DNA of 64,000 nt from Intestinimonas massiliensis (ex Afouda et al. 2020) (GCF_001244995.1 NZ_LN869528.1:446773-510772), one strand, 5' to 3'; positions 45,351 through 54,496 are shown, counted from the stretch's first letter. Numbers and translations: made by a program. Notes: generated by a model not told the origin, from the sequence alone.

Positions 45351-46262
45351 CTACCGCTGGGTCGCGGCGTATTTTTCCACCATCCGGTCGGGGTAGTAGG
45401 ATTCCTTGGCCTTGCGCAGGCCCTCCACCCCCATGTCGTCCTCCCGGTTGAGGTACCGGACGTTGGGGTGCTTGGCCCGGACCCACCGGGCAAATTCCCG
45501 GTTGATCATGGCGTAGGCCCCCTGGAGCTCGCCGTAGGCCTTCTCAAAGTGGACGTCGTAGGTGTCGGAGTTGAGGCGGTCCCCCATGGTAAAGGCCACT
45601 ACCTCCCCGTACACCCGGATGAGCCCCCCCTCCAGGCCCAGAGCGTGGTAATGGTCCATGGCGGTGCGCAGGGCGATGCCCTCGTCGCCCAGGTCCCGCT
45701 CTTCGGCGGCGCCCTCCCGGACCATGCTGCGCCGATACCACTCCTGATCCATTTCCAGGCACTCGGGCAGGGTTTGGGGGGTGATTTCCTCATAGACCCA
45801 GGAGGGGTTATTGTCCATAAAGCGGTTGATGTGGTTGCGCTTGGCGTGGAGCTTTTTGCCGGTCAGATCGGCCAGGCGGTCGATGTCGTAGAGGTAATCG
45901 AAGCCGTCCCGGTCGGCCTCATAGGCAAAGCGGCCGGGCATGAGCCGGTCCAGCTCCTCCATCTGCCGGGTGGTGAGGCAGACCAGCCGCAGGGGCTGCC
46001 GCCGCTCGTCGGCCTCCCGGGCCAGGATGTCGATGGCGGCGGCCAAGTCGCCGCTGCCCGCCGGATACATGTAGCTGCACCCCATCCGTCCGCACAGATG
46101 AGTGACCAGAAACCCGTCCACCTGGGCGATCTCCTGGCCATAGGCCCGGCTCCAGACAAACAGATTGGTAAAATTATAGTCGCAGCCCCGGTAGTCCGCC
46201 TGGGCCAGCAGGGCGTCCACCCAGGCTTTGTCCGAGGGCTGCGGCGTTCGGAAGTCGATCAT
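45351..46262 (-). CDS. DUF2156 (LPG synthase C-terminal-like) protein
   Basis: A 303-residue double-GNAT fold protein of the phosphatidylglycerol lysyltransferase C-terminal type. Typical segments are YNFTNLFVWSRAYGQEI near the N-terminus, KKLHAKRNHINRF near 135-147, and the C-terminal YLNREDDMGVEGLRKAKESYYPDRMVEKY. In MprF such domains transfer aminoacyl groups from tRNA to lipid; stand-alone soluble forms are less understood. AAGGAG precedes the ATG, and a good promoter lies just upstream. Confidence 0.9.
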   Translation of the reverse strand: MIDFRTPQPSDKAWVDALLAQADYRGCDYNFTNLFVWSRAYGQEIAQVDGFLVTHLCGRMGCSYMYPAGSGDLAAAIDILAREADERRQPLRLVCLTTRQMEELDRLMPGRFAYEADRDGFDYLYDIDRLADLTGKKLHAKRNHINRFMDNNPSWVYEEITPQTLPECLEMDQEWYRRSMVREGAAEERDLGDEGIALRTAMDHYHALGLEGGLIRVYGEVVAFTMGDRLNSDTYDVHFEKAYGELQGAYAMINREFARWVRAKHPNVRYLNREDDMGVEGLRKAKESYYPDRMVEKYAATQR

Positions 46263-46301
46263 ATCGGTTTCATTCTCCTTGGCAATGCTTTCTAATACGA
46301 A

Positions 46302-46330
46302 ATTCTATCACGAAGTCCTCCCCAACGCAA
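46302..46330 (-). promoter_or_regulatory. Promoter of the DUF2156-GNAT operon
   Basis: TTGCGT (46325-46330) and TAGAAT (46302-46307) with 17-base spacing on the minus strand, about 40 bases ahead of the ATG. Confidence 0.75.
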
Positions 46331-46366
46331 GGAAAACCCGCCGATTTTGCCCGGCATTTCACCCGG

Positions 46367-46666
46367 TCACCGACCGTCCCAGCGGCAGCGGGCCAAATCC
46401 ACCCGCCCGTCGGGGGTGAAGGGGACTCCCTCCGCCTCCAGCATGGCCCGCTGGACCCCAGGGCCAAAGGCGTGCTCCCGGATGACGCCGTCCCGGGCCA
46501 TCACCCGGTGGCAGGGAATGGCGGAGTCGGTACAGGCCGCCATGGCGTAGCCCACCGCCCGGGAGGCCCGGGGGCTGCCCGTCATCAGGGCGAGCTGGCC
46601 GTAGGTGGCCGCCCGGCCGGGCGGAATCTGCCGCACCAGGGCATATACCTTGTCATAATAGCTCAC
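46367..46666 (-). CDS. MGMT family protein (alkyltransferase-like)
   Basis: A 99-residue stand-alone methylguanine-DNA methyltransferase C-terminal domain. IPPGRAATYGQLALMTG is the wing/helix entry, and ASRAVGYAM corresponds to the usual SRAVGxA minor-groove binding helix. The active-site motif IPCHRV is complete, so the alkyl-acceptor Cys is present, unlike the ATL proteins where it is Trp. It lacks the N-terminal domain of Ada/Ogt. The GTG start has GGAGG upstream. A TATACT -10 box lies at 46740-46745. Confidence 0.9.
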   Translation of the reverse strand: MSYYDKVYALVRQIPPGRAATYGQLALMTGSPRASRAVGYAMAACTDSAIPCHRVMARDGVIREHAFGPGVQRAMLEAEGVPFTPDGRVDLARCRWDGR

Positions 46667-46779
46667 CGTCCGGCCTCCTCCCGTCCCTTTTGAGGACAGC
46701 TCCCTTCTTCCGCATCATGCTCCAGTCCGATAGAAAATTAGTATAACACGTTTGGCCCGTGAAAAACCAGGCCGGGCGC

Positions 46780-46815
46780 AAAAAGCTCCGGGCGCTGGCA
46801 TGCAGCGCCCGGAGC
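46780..46815 (-). terminator. Terminator of the pspC-like gene
   Basis: A perfect 13-bp stem GCTCCGGGCGCTG and complement (46785-46797, 46803-46815), followed on the minus strand by TTTTTG, just past the stop at 46828. Confidence 0.9.
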
Positions 46816-46827
46816 CGGCCCCGGCGC

Positions 46828-47037
46828 TCAATAGCCGGGGTAGACGTCGCTCTTTCTGGGCAGGATGATGGCGGCGATGAGGTAGACCCAGAAGCCCAGC
46901 GAGAAGCTGACGACGGTGAGCACCACCCACAACAGCCGCACCAGGCTGGGGTCCATGTTAAAATATTCGGCCACGCCGCCGCAGACGCCGGCCAGCATCC
47001 CATGGTCCAGGCGATAGAGCTTTTTCGGTTCGTTCAT
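46828..47037 (-). CDS. PspC domain membrane protein
   Basis: A 69-residue protein with the PspC signature KLYRLDHGMLAGVCGGVAEYFNMDPSLVRLLWV and a C-terminal transmembrane helix ending AAIILPRK. PspC-type proteins act in envelope stress sensing in proteobacteria; in Firmicutes small PspC proteins are mostly uncharacterised. GGAGGGG precedes the ATG. A TATACT -10 element lies upstream near 47063-47068. Confidence 0.93.
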   Translation of the reverse strand: MNEPKKLYRLDHGMLAGVCGGVAEYFNMDPSLVRLLWVVLTVVSFSLGFWVYLIAAIILPRKSDVYPGY

Positions 47038-47125
47038 AGCAACCCCTCCTTCATTTGTATTCAGTATACGGCCCAAGGATGAAAAAAACCAGAGAGAAAA
47101 GATTAAAAATCCTTAAAATCCAGCC

Positions 47126-48301
47126 CTATTTCCCCTCGACCTCCAGCAGAACGCCCTTTTCATACTTCAGGCGGGCCACCTCGTTTTTGGTGGTCTTCTG
47201 GATGTCGTCCATGCGCATCTCTTCGGTGATGGTGGACACCAGGGTGTAGGCCACGCCGTGACGCTTGGCCCGGCCGGTGCGGCCGATGCGGTGGACGTAA
47301 TACTCGTTCTCGTCCGGCACGTCGTAGTTGAACACCACGTCCACGTCGTCAATGTCCAGGCCCCGGGCGGCCACGTCGGTGGCCACCAGCACCCGAAGCT
47401 CTCCCCTGCGGAACTTGTTCAGGGTCTGCTCCCGGACCCGCTGCTGGATGTCACCGTGGATGGCCTCGGCGGAGATGCCCTTCATCTTCATCAGGCCGGC
47501 CAGCCGGTCGGTCATATTCTTGGTGTTGCAGAAGGCGATGGCCCGCTCGTAGCTGCCCGCCTCCAGCAGCTTGACGGTGATGTCCACCTTCTCCCCCCGG
47601 TCCACGGCGATGCGGTACTGCTGGATGTCCGGCTTGTTCTGCTCGTCGGCCCGGACCACGATCTCCACCGGGTCCCTCTGGTATACCCAGGAGATATCCA
47701 TCACCTCCCGGGAGATGGTGGCGGAAAACATGCCCAGGTTCTTCCGGGACTTGATCTGGTCCAGGATGCGGGTCACGTCGTGGATGAAGCCCATATCCAG
47801 CATCCGGTCGGCCTCGTCCAGCACCACGGTCTGGACCTGATCCAGCCGGACGGTGCGGCGCTTCATGTGGTCCATCAGGCGGCCGGGGGTGGCCACCACG
47901 ATCTGGGGCTTTTTCTTGAGCTGGGTGATCTGCTTTTCGATGGGCTGTCCGCCATAGAGCACCACGGCCCGGACCCCCTCCTTGAATTCACACAGGTCCC
48001 GCAGCTCCTCCATAATCTGGATGGCCAGCTCCCGGGTGGGGGCCAGCACCAGGCCCTGAACCGCGTCCGACGCCGGGTCCACGTGCTCTACCATGGGGAT
48101 GCCGAAGGCAAAGGTCTTGCCGGTGCCGGTAGGGGCCTTGGCGATCACGTCCCTCCACTCCATAAAATAGGGGATGGCCCCGCCCTGGACGGGGGTGGCC
48201 TGGACGTAGCCCTTCTTTTCAATGGCCCTCATCAGTTCGGGGGATAGCTCCAGTTGGTCGTAGCGCACGACCTCGTTGACCTGCTCACCGTTGATTTCCA
48301 T
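47126..48301 (-). CDS. DEAD-box RNA helicase
   Basis: A 391-residue ATP-dependent RNA helicase with all core motifs: Q-motif GYVQATPVQ, APTGTGKT (I), PTRELA (Ia), TPGR (Ib), DEAD (II), SAT (III), ARGLDI (V) and HRIGRTGR (VI). It ends soon after the second RecA domain with a short basic tail, so it is a minimal form like CshB-type helicases. AAAGGA lies 11 bases before the ATG at 48301; an ATG at 48322 in the same frame is the alternative. The promoter sits at the 3' edge of rlmA. Confidence 0.95.
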   Translation of the reverse strand: MEINGEQVNEVVRYDQLELSPELMRAIEKKGYVQATPVQGGAIPYFMEWRDVIAKAPTGTGKTFAFGIPMVEHVDPASDAVQGLVLAPTRELAIQIMEELRDLCEFKEGVRAVVLYGGQPIEKQITQLKKKPQIVVATPGRLMDHMKRRTVRLDQVQTVVLDEADRMLDMGFIHDVTRILDQIKSRKNLGMFSATISREVMDISWVYQRDPVEIVVRADEQNKPDIQQYRIAVDRGEKVDITVKLLEAGSYERAIAFCNTKNMTDRLAGLMKMKGISAEAIHGDIQQRVREQTLNKFRRGELRVLVATDVAARGLDIDDVDVVFNYDVPDENEYYVHRIGRTGRAKRHGVAYTLVSTITEEMRMDDIQKTTKNEVARLKYEKGVLLEVEGK

Positions 48302-48447
48302 GGGTGCAAAAGTCCTTTCCATTTCGATTTGCCTGATTCAAGGTCTCCCACAGGCATCGAAACTCCCTTTCGTACCCAAACGCCCGCGCTCCGGGGCGCG
48401 ACCTCAAATCCAACTGCCGGGCCCGGCCCGGCGCAGTTCGCGCGACC

Positions 48448-48476
48448 ACTATATCACAGTCCGGCCTGTTGCGCAA
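48448..48476 (-). promoter_or_regulatory. Promoter of the DEAD-box helicase gene
   Basis: TTGCGC (48471-48476) and TATAGT (48448-48453) with 17-base spacing on the minus strand. The -35 box lies within the last codons of the rlmA-like gene, leaving a leader of about 140 bases. Confidence 0.72.
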
Positions 48477-49335
48477 GCCCGGCTCCGGACCGACGGCCGG
48501 CCTCTTTCCTCCGCCGGAACACGTGGACCCGGAAGTCTGCCGTCACCCGCAGGCCGTCCAGGACGGCCAGGCGTTCCGCTCCCGCCCTGGGGGTCTTCCA
48601 GTAGTAGGGGGTCATGCGAAACAGGTCCGCCAGAGTCTCCCGGTCGGGCAGGTCCAGCGCCGCCGTCACGGGCACGATGTCGAGATATTCCAAGCCCTCA
48701 TAGGGCGTCTCGGCCTCCCGGTTCCGATAGGGTGCGTCGTACAGCACCTGCTTGAGCTCCCACAGGTGCCGGGCGGCGGGCACCACATAGAGGTAGGTCC
48801 CGCCGGGCCGCAGCACCCGCCGAAACTCCTCCAGAGCCAGGGGGGAGAAGCAGTTGAGCAGCAGGTCCGCCGAGGCGTCCGCCACCGGCAGATGGTACAC
48901 CGACGCCACGGCAAACTCGGCGTTCTTCTCCCGCCGGGCCGCCCAGCGCAGGGAGGGCTTCGACAGGTCCACCCCCGCCATCCGGACCGGACGGCCGGTC
49001 TCCATCAGGGCCCGGTACACCCCGGCGGTGTAATACCCCTCGCCGCAGCCGGAGTCCAGCACCGCCGGAGCCGCCGTCTCCCCCAGGCACTCCAGCGCCA
49101 GCTCACACAGGGTCCGCCGCAGGGGAGCGTACCACCCCCCGGACAAAAAACGGTTCCGGGCGGCGGCCATATCCCTGTCGTCACCGGGGGCCCGGGCGTG
49201 CTTCCGGTTGGCGGGGAGGAGGTGCACGTATCCCTCCCGGGCGATGTCGTAGCTGTGCCCGTTGGGGCAGGTGTAGGCCCGCTCCCCCCGGTCCAGGGGA
49301 GCGGCGCAGACGGGGCAGCGGAACAGGCTCTCCAT
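48454..49335 (-). CDS. rlmA: 23S rRNA guanine methyltransferase, RlmA type
   Basis: A 293-residue SAM-dependent methyltransferase. The N-terminal zinc ribbon (CPVC at 7-10, then CPNGH near 23-27) with HSYDIAREGYVHLL is diagnostic of the RlmA(I)/RlmA(II) family that methylates G745 or G748 of 23S rRNA. The SAM-binding motif VLDSGCGEGYY is near residue 92, and the catalytic-domain strand has LLNCFSPLALEEFRRVLRPGG. The ATG at 49335 has AAAGGAGGG upstream. Which guanine is modified cannot be read from the sequence. Confidence 0.9.
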   Translation of the reverse strand: MESLFRCPVCAAPLDRGERAYTCPNGHSYDIAREGYVHLLPANRKHARAPGDDRDMAAARNRFLSGGWYAPLRRTLCELALECLGETAAPAVLDSGCGEGYYTAGVYRALMETGRPVRMAGVDLSKPSLRWAARREKNAEFAVASVYHLPVADASADLLLNCFSPLALEEFRRVLRPGGTYLYVVPAARHLWELKQVLYDAPYRNREAETPYEGLEYLDIVPVTAALDLPDRETLADLFRMTPYYWKTPRAGAERLAVLDGLRVTADFRVHVFRRRKEAGRRSGAGLAQQAGL

Positions 49336-49369
49336 ATGCCCCCCTCCTTTTCTCAAAAAGCTGCTTTCA

Positions 49370-49399
49370 GATATACCACAATCCCCGGAACTTGTCCAA
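49370..49399 (-). promoter_or_regulatory. Promoter of the rlmA-type gene
   Basis: TTGGAC (49394-49399) and TATATC (49370-49375) with 18-base spacing on the minus strand. A separate TATAAT at 49432-49437 may serve the divergent ABC-F gene. Confidence 0.55.
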
Positions 49400-49477
49400 T
49401 TTTTCTCTAGGATTTCCTCCGCCGTTATGATATAATACCTCTTCGAATGATGATTTCTATATAAAAAGGAGTACGAC

Positions 49478-51082
49478 ATGATCACTGTTTCCGATCTGGG
49501 CCTCCAATACAGCGGCCAGCCCCTCTTTTCCCACGTGGACCTGCAGTTCGTCAAGGGGAACTGCTACGGCATCATCGGCGCCAACGGCGCGGGGAAATCC
49601 ACCTTTTTGAAGATCCTTTCCGGCGAGCTGGAGCCCACCTCCGGCGAGGTGTCCATTCTGCCCAAGACCCGCATGTCGGTGCTCAAGCAGGACCAGAACG
49701 CCTACAACGCCTATACCGTCATGGACACGGTCATCATGGGCAACCAGCGCCTGTACGACATCGGCAAGGAGAAGGAGGCCCTCTACGCCAAGGAGGACAT
49801 GACGGAGGAAGACGGTATCCGCGCCTGCGAGCTGGAGGAGGAATACGCCGAGCTGGGCGGCTGGGAGAGCGAGTCCGACGCCAGCCGTATCCTCCAGGGC
49901 CTGGGCATCCCGGTGTCCATGCACTATGACGTGATGGAGAACGTGGACGGCCGGCTGAAGGTGAAGGTGCTGCTGGCCCAGGCGCTGTTCGGCAATCCGG
50001 ATATCCTGCTGCTGGACGAGCCCACCAACAACCTGGACATCAACGCCATCAACTGGCTGGAGGACTTTTTGCTGGACTTCGAGGGCACCGTCATCGTGGT
50101 CAGCCACGACCGGCACTTCCTCAACACCATCTGCACCCACATCGTGGACATCGACTACAACAAGATCAAAATGTACGTGGGCAACTACGACTTCTGGTAT
50201 GACGCCTCCCAGCTCATGCAGAACCTGATGAAGAACCAGAGCAAGAAGAATGAGGAGAAGGCCCAGGAGCTCAAGGAGTTCATCTCCCGGTTCTCCGCCA
50301 ACAAGTCCAAGAGCAAGCAGGCCACCGCCCGCCGGAAGCTGCTGGAGAAGATCACCCTGGAGGAGATCCCCGCCTCCTCCCGCCGCTACCCCTGGGTGGC
50401 CTTCTCCCCCGACCGGGAGGTGGGCAAGGACATTCTGTTCGTCACCGACGTGAGCAAGACGGTGGACGGCGTGAAGCTGCTGGACCACGTCTCCTTTACG
50501 GTAAATCACGGCGACAAGATCGCCTTCGTGGGCGAGAACGAAAACGCCCACACCGCCCTGTTCAAGATCCTCACCGGCGAGTGGGAGCCCGACGAGGGCA
50601 CCGTGAAGTGGGGCCAGACGGCCACCTTCTCCTACTTCCCCAAGGATAACACCGAGTTCTTCCAGGACTGCGGGGACAATCTGGTGGAGTGGCTGCGCCA
50701 GTTCTCCGAGGACAAGCACGAAGCCTATCTGCGGGGCTTCCTGGGCCGGATGCTCTTCTCCGGCGACGAGGTGTACAAGCCCGTCAAGGTCCTGTCCGGC
50801 GGCGAGAAGGTGCGGTGCATGCTCTCCCGGATGATGCTCTCCGGGGCCAACGTGCTGCTGCTGGACCAGCCCACCAACCACCTGGACCTGGAGTCCATCG
50901 CCGCCGTCAACAACGGGCTGGAGGCGGTGAAGTGCAACGTGCTCTTCTCCTCCCACGACCACCAGATGGTCCAGACCGTGGCCAACCGCATCTTTGACTT
51001 CACCGCCGACGGCCGGCTCATCGACCGTCTGATGACCTACGACGAGTATCTGGAGCGGGTGGCACAGGAGGCGCAGGGCTGA
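49478..51082 (+). CDS. ABC-F family ATPase (YbiT-like), one ATP site degenerate
   Basis: A 534-residue duplicated ATPase without membrane helices; ABC-F proteins act on ribosomes. NBD1 has Walker A GANGAGKS (34-41) and Walker B with Glu181 (LLLDEPTNNLD), but its signature is VDGRLKVK (about 156-163). NBD2 has signature LSGGEK (439-444), but its Walker A reads GENENAHT (352-359), without Lys, and its Walker B is LLLDQPTNHLD with Gln464 for Glu. All three changes fall on the same composite site. The linker (about 245-300) is charged and includes SKSKQATARRK. A translation factor rather than a drug-resistance protein is likely, but not shown. Confidence 0.93.
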   Translation: MITVSDLGLQYSGQPLFSHVDLQFVKGNCYGIIGANGAGKSTFLKILSGELEPTSGEVSILPKTRMSVLKQDQNAYNAYTVMDTVIMGNQRLYDIGKEKEALYAKEDMTEEDGIRACELEEEYAELGGWESESDASRILQGLGIPVSMHYDVMENVDGRLKVKVLLAQALFGNPDILLLDEPTNNLDINAINWLEDFLLDFEGTVIVVSHDRHFLNTICTHIVDIDYNKIKMYVGNYDFWYDASQLMQNLMKNQSKKNEEKAQELKEFISRFSANKSKSKQATARRKLLEKITLEEIPASSRRYPWVAFSPDREVGKDILFVTDVSKTVDGVKLLDHVSFTVNHGDKIAFVGENENAHTALFKILTGEWEPDEGTVKWGQTATFSYFPKDNTEFFQDCGDNLVEWLRQFSEDKHEAYLRGFLGRMLFSGDEVYKPVKVLSGGEKVRCMLSRMMLSGANVLLLDQPTNHLDLESIAAVNNGLEAVKCNVLFSSHDHQMVQTVANRIFDFTADGRLIDRLMTYDEYLERVAQEAQG

Positions 51083-51228
51083 GGGCCTCCCGCGTCGGGC
51101 GCAGGGCCCATGGCCCCGGCGGACACTCCGACGCGGCCCCGGACCGCCTTGTCGGCCGGACCTCTTTTCCATCCTCCCAAAACGTGGTATACTGATCTGA
51201 ACTCTTTTTTCAGAGAGGACTTGAACAC

Positions 51229-52083
51229 ATGCGGAAAGATATCCTGCTTCCCGGCGTGGCCGTGGCGGGCGGAGCGGCGGGCTTTCTCCTGCGCCGTTGG
51301 GAGCTCTCCACCGCCTTCGAGCCGGACACCGGCCTGCCCGTGGCCGGAGCCCCCGCCACCTGGGCCCTCATCGCCCTGACCGTGGTGGTGGCCGCCGTGC
51401 TGGCCGTGCTGTGCCGGGGCACCCATCGGGTCTTCCCCGGCGGCTATGACGAGGCCTTCGGCGCCCCCAACAACGCCCTGTATCTGACGGTCCTGGTGGC
51501 CGCCGCCTTTTTGATGGCCGCCTCCGGCCTGCTCACCTTCCTGCTCTACCTGCGGCACGACGTGACGGCCTTCTCCCGGGTGCTGCTGGCCCTGATGAGT
51601 CTGGTATCCGCCGCGTGCCTGTTCGTGGTGGGCAAAAACAACTACCGCATGGAGGGCCGCGGCAAGTACAGCGCCGCCCTGCTTCTGCCGTCCTACACCT
51701 GCTGTCTGTGGCTCATCTCGGCCTATCAGGCCCGCTCCGCCGACCCGGTGATCCTGGACTACGTCTACCAGCTCTTTGCCGTCATCGCCGCGGTGCTGGG
51801 CACCTACTTTACGGCGGGCTTTGCCTTTGAGCGCGCCAAGGTCTTTCGGGCCTCCTTCTTCTCGCTGCTGGGCGTCTACTTCTGCCTGGTGACCCTGGCC
51901 GACCGCCATGATGTGTCCATGCTGCTGCTGTTTGTGGCCTTCGCCCTCTACCTGCTGGCCACCACCGTCCTTCTGCAGTACAACGCCGCCCGGCCGGAGG
52001 GCCCGCGAATGCCCCGCCGGCTGCAACCGGAAGATACCGGAGAGACTGAAATCAATAGGGAGGGAACCCCGGATGAAGGATAA
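51229..52083 (+). CDS. Multi-spanning membrane protein of unknown function
   Basis: 284 residues with about seven hydrophobic helices (about 7-25, 45-62, 85-108, 117-135, 145-165, 175-200, 215-250) and a charged C-terminal tail. Its stop lies 11 bases inside metG, so translation is coupled, but that does not reveal a function. No ribosome site stronger than AGAGAGGA stands before the ATG. No family recognised. Confidence 0.7.
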   Translation: MRKDILLPGVAVAGGAAGFLLRRWELSTAFEPDTGLPVAGAPATWALIALTVVVAAVLAVLCRGTHRVFPGGYDEAFGAPNNALYLTVLVAAAFLMAASGLLTFLLYLRHDVTAFSRVLLALMSLVSAACLFVVGKNNYRMEGRGKYSAALLLPSYTCCLWLISAYQARSADPVILDYVYQLFAVIAAVLGTYFTAGFAFERAKVFRASFFSLLGVYFCLVTLADRHDVSMLLLFVAFALYLLATTVLLQYNAARPEGPRMPRRLQPEDTGETEINREGTPDEG

Positions 52084-54031
52084 AAACACCTTTTATATCA
52101 CCACGCCCATCTATTACCCGTCCGACAAGCTCCACATCGGCCACACCTACTGCACCGTGGCCACCGACGCCATGGCCCGCTACAAACGCCTGCAGGGATA
52201 CGAGGTCATGTTCCTCACCGGCACCGACGAGCATGGCCAGAAGATCGAGGACAAGGCCCGGGAGGCCGGTCTGGCCCCCAAGGCCTTCGTGGACAACATC
52301 GTGGAGGGCCCCCGTGGGGTGCTGGACCTGTGGAAGCTGATGAACATCAGCAACGACCGCTTTATCCGCACCACCGACGACTATCACATGGAGTCGGTGC
52401 AGAAGATTTTTAAGCAGCTCTATGAGCAGGGGGACATCTACAAGGGCAAATACGTGGGCAAATACTGCAAGCCCTGCGAGTCCTTCTGGACCGAGACCCA
52501 GCTCGTGGACGGCAAGTGCCCCGACTGCGGCCGGGAGGTGGTGGACGCCGAGGAGGAGGCTTACTTCTTCAAGCTGTCCAAGTACGCCGACCGCATCCAG
52601 CACCTGCTGGAGGATACCGACTTCCTCGAGCCCCGCAGCCGGGTCAACGAGATGGTCAACAACTTCATCAAGCCCGGCCTGGAGGACCTTTGCGTCTCCC
52701 GGACCAGCTTTTCCTGGGGCGTGCCCGTGGATTTCGACCCGGGCCACGTGGTGTACGTCTGGATCGACGCCCTGTCGAACTACATCAACGCCCTGGGCTA
52801 CGACAATGAGAAGTACCACGACTTTGACCAGTTCTGGCCCGCCGACGTGCACTTCGTGGGCAAGGAGATCGTCCGCTTTCACTCCATCATCTGGCCCGCC
52901 ATCCTGATGGCTCTGGACCTGCCCCTGCCCAAGAAGGTGTACGGCCACGGCTGGCTGCTGCTGGACGGCGGCAAAATGAGCAAGTCCAAGGGCAACGTGG
53001 TGGACCCCTACCTGCTGGCCGAGCGCTATGGCGTGGACGCCCTGCGGTACTTCCTGCTGCGGGAGTTCCCCTTCGGCTCCGACGGCAACTTCTCCAACGA
53101 GGCCCTTATCACCCGCATCAATACCGACCTGGCCAACGACCTGGGCAACCTGGTCTCCCGCACGGTGTCCATGGTGGGCAAGTACTTCCCAGGCGGCAAG
53201 CTGCCCGCCGCCCAGACCGCCGATCCTCTGGACGACGAGCTGGCGGCCCTGGGGGCCGGCCTGCGGGAGAAATACGAGGCCCAGATGGAAAAATACGCCT
53301 TCCAGAATGCCCTGATAGAGGTCTTTACCGTCATCGGCCGGGCCAACAAGTATATCGACGAGAACAAGCCCTGGGTGCTGGCCAAGGACCTGGAGGCCAA
53401 CGGCCCCCGTCTGGCCCGGGTGATGTATAACCTGCTGGAGTCCATCCGCATATCCGCCGTGCTGCTCACCCCCTTTATGCCCCAGACCTGTGAGAAGATC
53501 TTTGCCCAGATCGGGGCGGACGCCTCTCTTCAGACCTGGGAGAGCGCCGGCGCCTGGGGCCGGCTGCCTGCCGACGCCCAGGTCAGCCGGGGGGACAACC
53601 TCTTCCCCCGCATCGACGTGAAGAAGGAGCTGGAGGAGCTGGAGAAAGCGTCTGAGGCGGCCAAGCAGGCAGCCCAGGACGCCAAGGAGCCAGAGTATAT
53701 CACCATCGACGACTTTGCCAAGGTGAAGTTCCTGACCTGCAAGGTGCTGGAGTGCGACGCGGTGAAGAAGTCCAAGAAGCTGCTCCGCTTCACCCTGGAC
53801 TGCGGCGAGGGCCAGACCCGGCAAATCCTCTCCGGCATCCACGAGTATTACGAGCCCGAGGACCTGGTGGGCAAGACCCTGGTGGCCTGCGTCAATCTGG
53901 CCCCCCGAAAGATGATGGGCCTGGAGTCCAACGGGATGCTCATTTCCGCCGTGAAGGAGATCGACGGCAAGGAGCAGCTCCACCTGCTGATGCTGGACGA
54001 CAAGGTGCCCGCCGGCTTTGAGCTGTGCTGA
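52073..54031 (+). CDS. metG: Methionyl-tRNA synthetase with C-terminal tRNA-binding domain
   Basis: Class I synthetase charging tRNA-Met, 652 residues from the ATG at 52073 (GGGAGGG eight bases upstream). HIGH at 21-24, KMSKS at 301-305, and a zinc knuckle with four Cys in KYCKPCESFW and GKCPDCGRE. The anticodon-binding helical domain follows, then a Glu/Ala-rich linker and a C-terminal OB-fold tRNA-binding domain (about 545-652, FAKVKFLTCKVLECDAVKKS and GIHEYYEPEDLVGK). Overlaps the membrane protein gene by 11 bases. Confidence 0.98.
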   Translation: MKDKNTFYITTPIYYPSDKLHIGHTYCTVATDAMARYKRLQGYEVMFLTGTDEHGQKIEDKAREAGLAPKAFVDNIVEGPRGVLDLWKLMNISNDRFIRTTDDYHMESVQKIFKQLYEQGDIYKGKYVGKYCKPCESFWTETQLVDGKCPDCGREVVDAEEEAYFFKLSKYADRIQHLLEDTDFLEPRSRVNEMVNNFIKPGLEDLCVSRTSFSWGVPVDFDPGHVVYVWIDALSNYINALGYDNEKYHDFDQFWPADVHFVGKEIVRFHSIIWPAILMALDLPLPKKVYGHGWLLLDGGKMSKSKGNVVDPYLLAERYGVDALRYFLLREFPFGSDGNFSNEALITRINTDLANDLGNLVSRTVSMVGKYFPGGKLPAAQTADPLDDELAALGAGLREKYEAQMEKYAFQNALIEVFTVIGRANKYIDENKPWVLAKDLEANGPRLARVMYNLLESIRISAVLLTPFMPQTCEKIFAQIGADASLQTWESAGAWGRLPADAQVSRGDNLFPRIDVKKELEELEKASEAAKQAAQDAKEPEYITIDDFAKVKFLTCKVLECDAVKKSKKLLRFTLDCGEGQTRQILSGIHEYYEPEDLVGKTLVACVNLAPRKMMGLESNGMLISAVKEIDGKEQLHLLMLDDKVPAGFELC

Positions 54032-54044
54032 CCGGACAACGAAA

Positions 54045-54075
54045 GAGCTCGCCCCCGACCGGGGCGGGCTCTTTT
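54045..54075. terminator. Terminator between metG and the XRE regulator gene
   Basis: An 11-bp stem GAGCTCGCCCC/GGGGCGGGCTC (one G-T pair) with loop CGACC, followed by TTTTG; AAAGAG on the other side gives some function to the minus-strand gene too. Confidence 0.87.
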
Positions 54076-54076
54076 G

Positions 54077-54403
54077 TTATTTGGGATCGGGACCCATGGC
54101 CTGGAGCAACTGGTCCACCGCCGCCCGCTGTTCGTCGTTCAGGCGGCGGTAGCCGCTGACCAGCCGGCGCTCTCGCTCGGTCAGGTCCATGGAAACAACG
54201 GCCAGGGCTTCGCCGTTGAGCAGTGTCCAGAGGGAGACGTCCAGCGCCTTGGCAATCCTCCGGGCGGCGTCAATCGAAGGGGTGCTCCTGCCGTTGACAT
54301 AATCACTGATTGCACTTTGGGAGACCTCTGCTAGCTCCGCCACCTTGGACTGACTTTTGCCGCGCCAGTCCAGCAGTTCTTGCAACTTTTCCCCAAATGT
54401 CAT
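54077..54403 (-). CDS. XRE family helix-turn-helix regulator
   Basis: A 108-residue protein with an N-terminal HTH_3 domain: MTFGEKLQELLDWRGKSQSKVAELAEVSQSAISDYVNGRSTPSIDAARRIAKALDV, the SxxAISDYxxGRxxPS recognition helix being standard. The C-terminal 40 residues (LTERERRLVSGYRRLNDEQRAAVDQLL) form a short helical region seen in small phage-like repressors. AAAGGGGG precedes the ATG. It is divergent from the AbrB-like gene and may control it or itself. Confidence 0.9.
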   Translation of the reverse strand: MTFGEKLQELLDWRGKSQSKVAELAEVSQSAISDYVNGRSTPSIDAARRIAKALDVSLWTLLNGEALAVVSMDLTERERRLVSGYRRLNDEQRAAVDQLLQAMGPDPK

Positions 54404-54496
54404 CTGGATCGCCCCCTTTGTATGATTGCATTATATCCAGGTGGGGGGGCTTTTGATGTTTTGACCTAATTTCCAATAATTTTTACCGAAAAAAGA

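Noticed and set aside
46653-47003. 116-codon minus-strand frame overlapping the pspC-like gene
   Set aside because: It is an out-of-frame shadow of the PspC protein and crosses its terminator.
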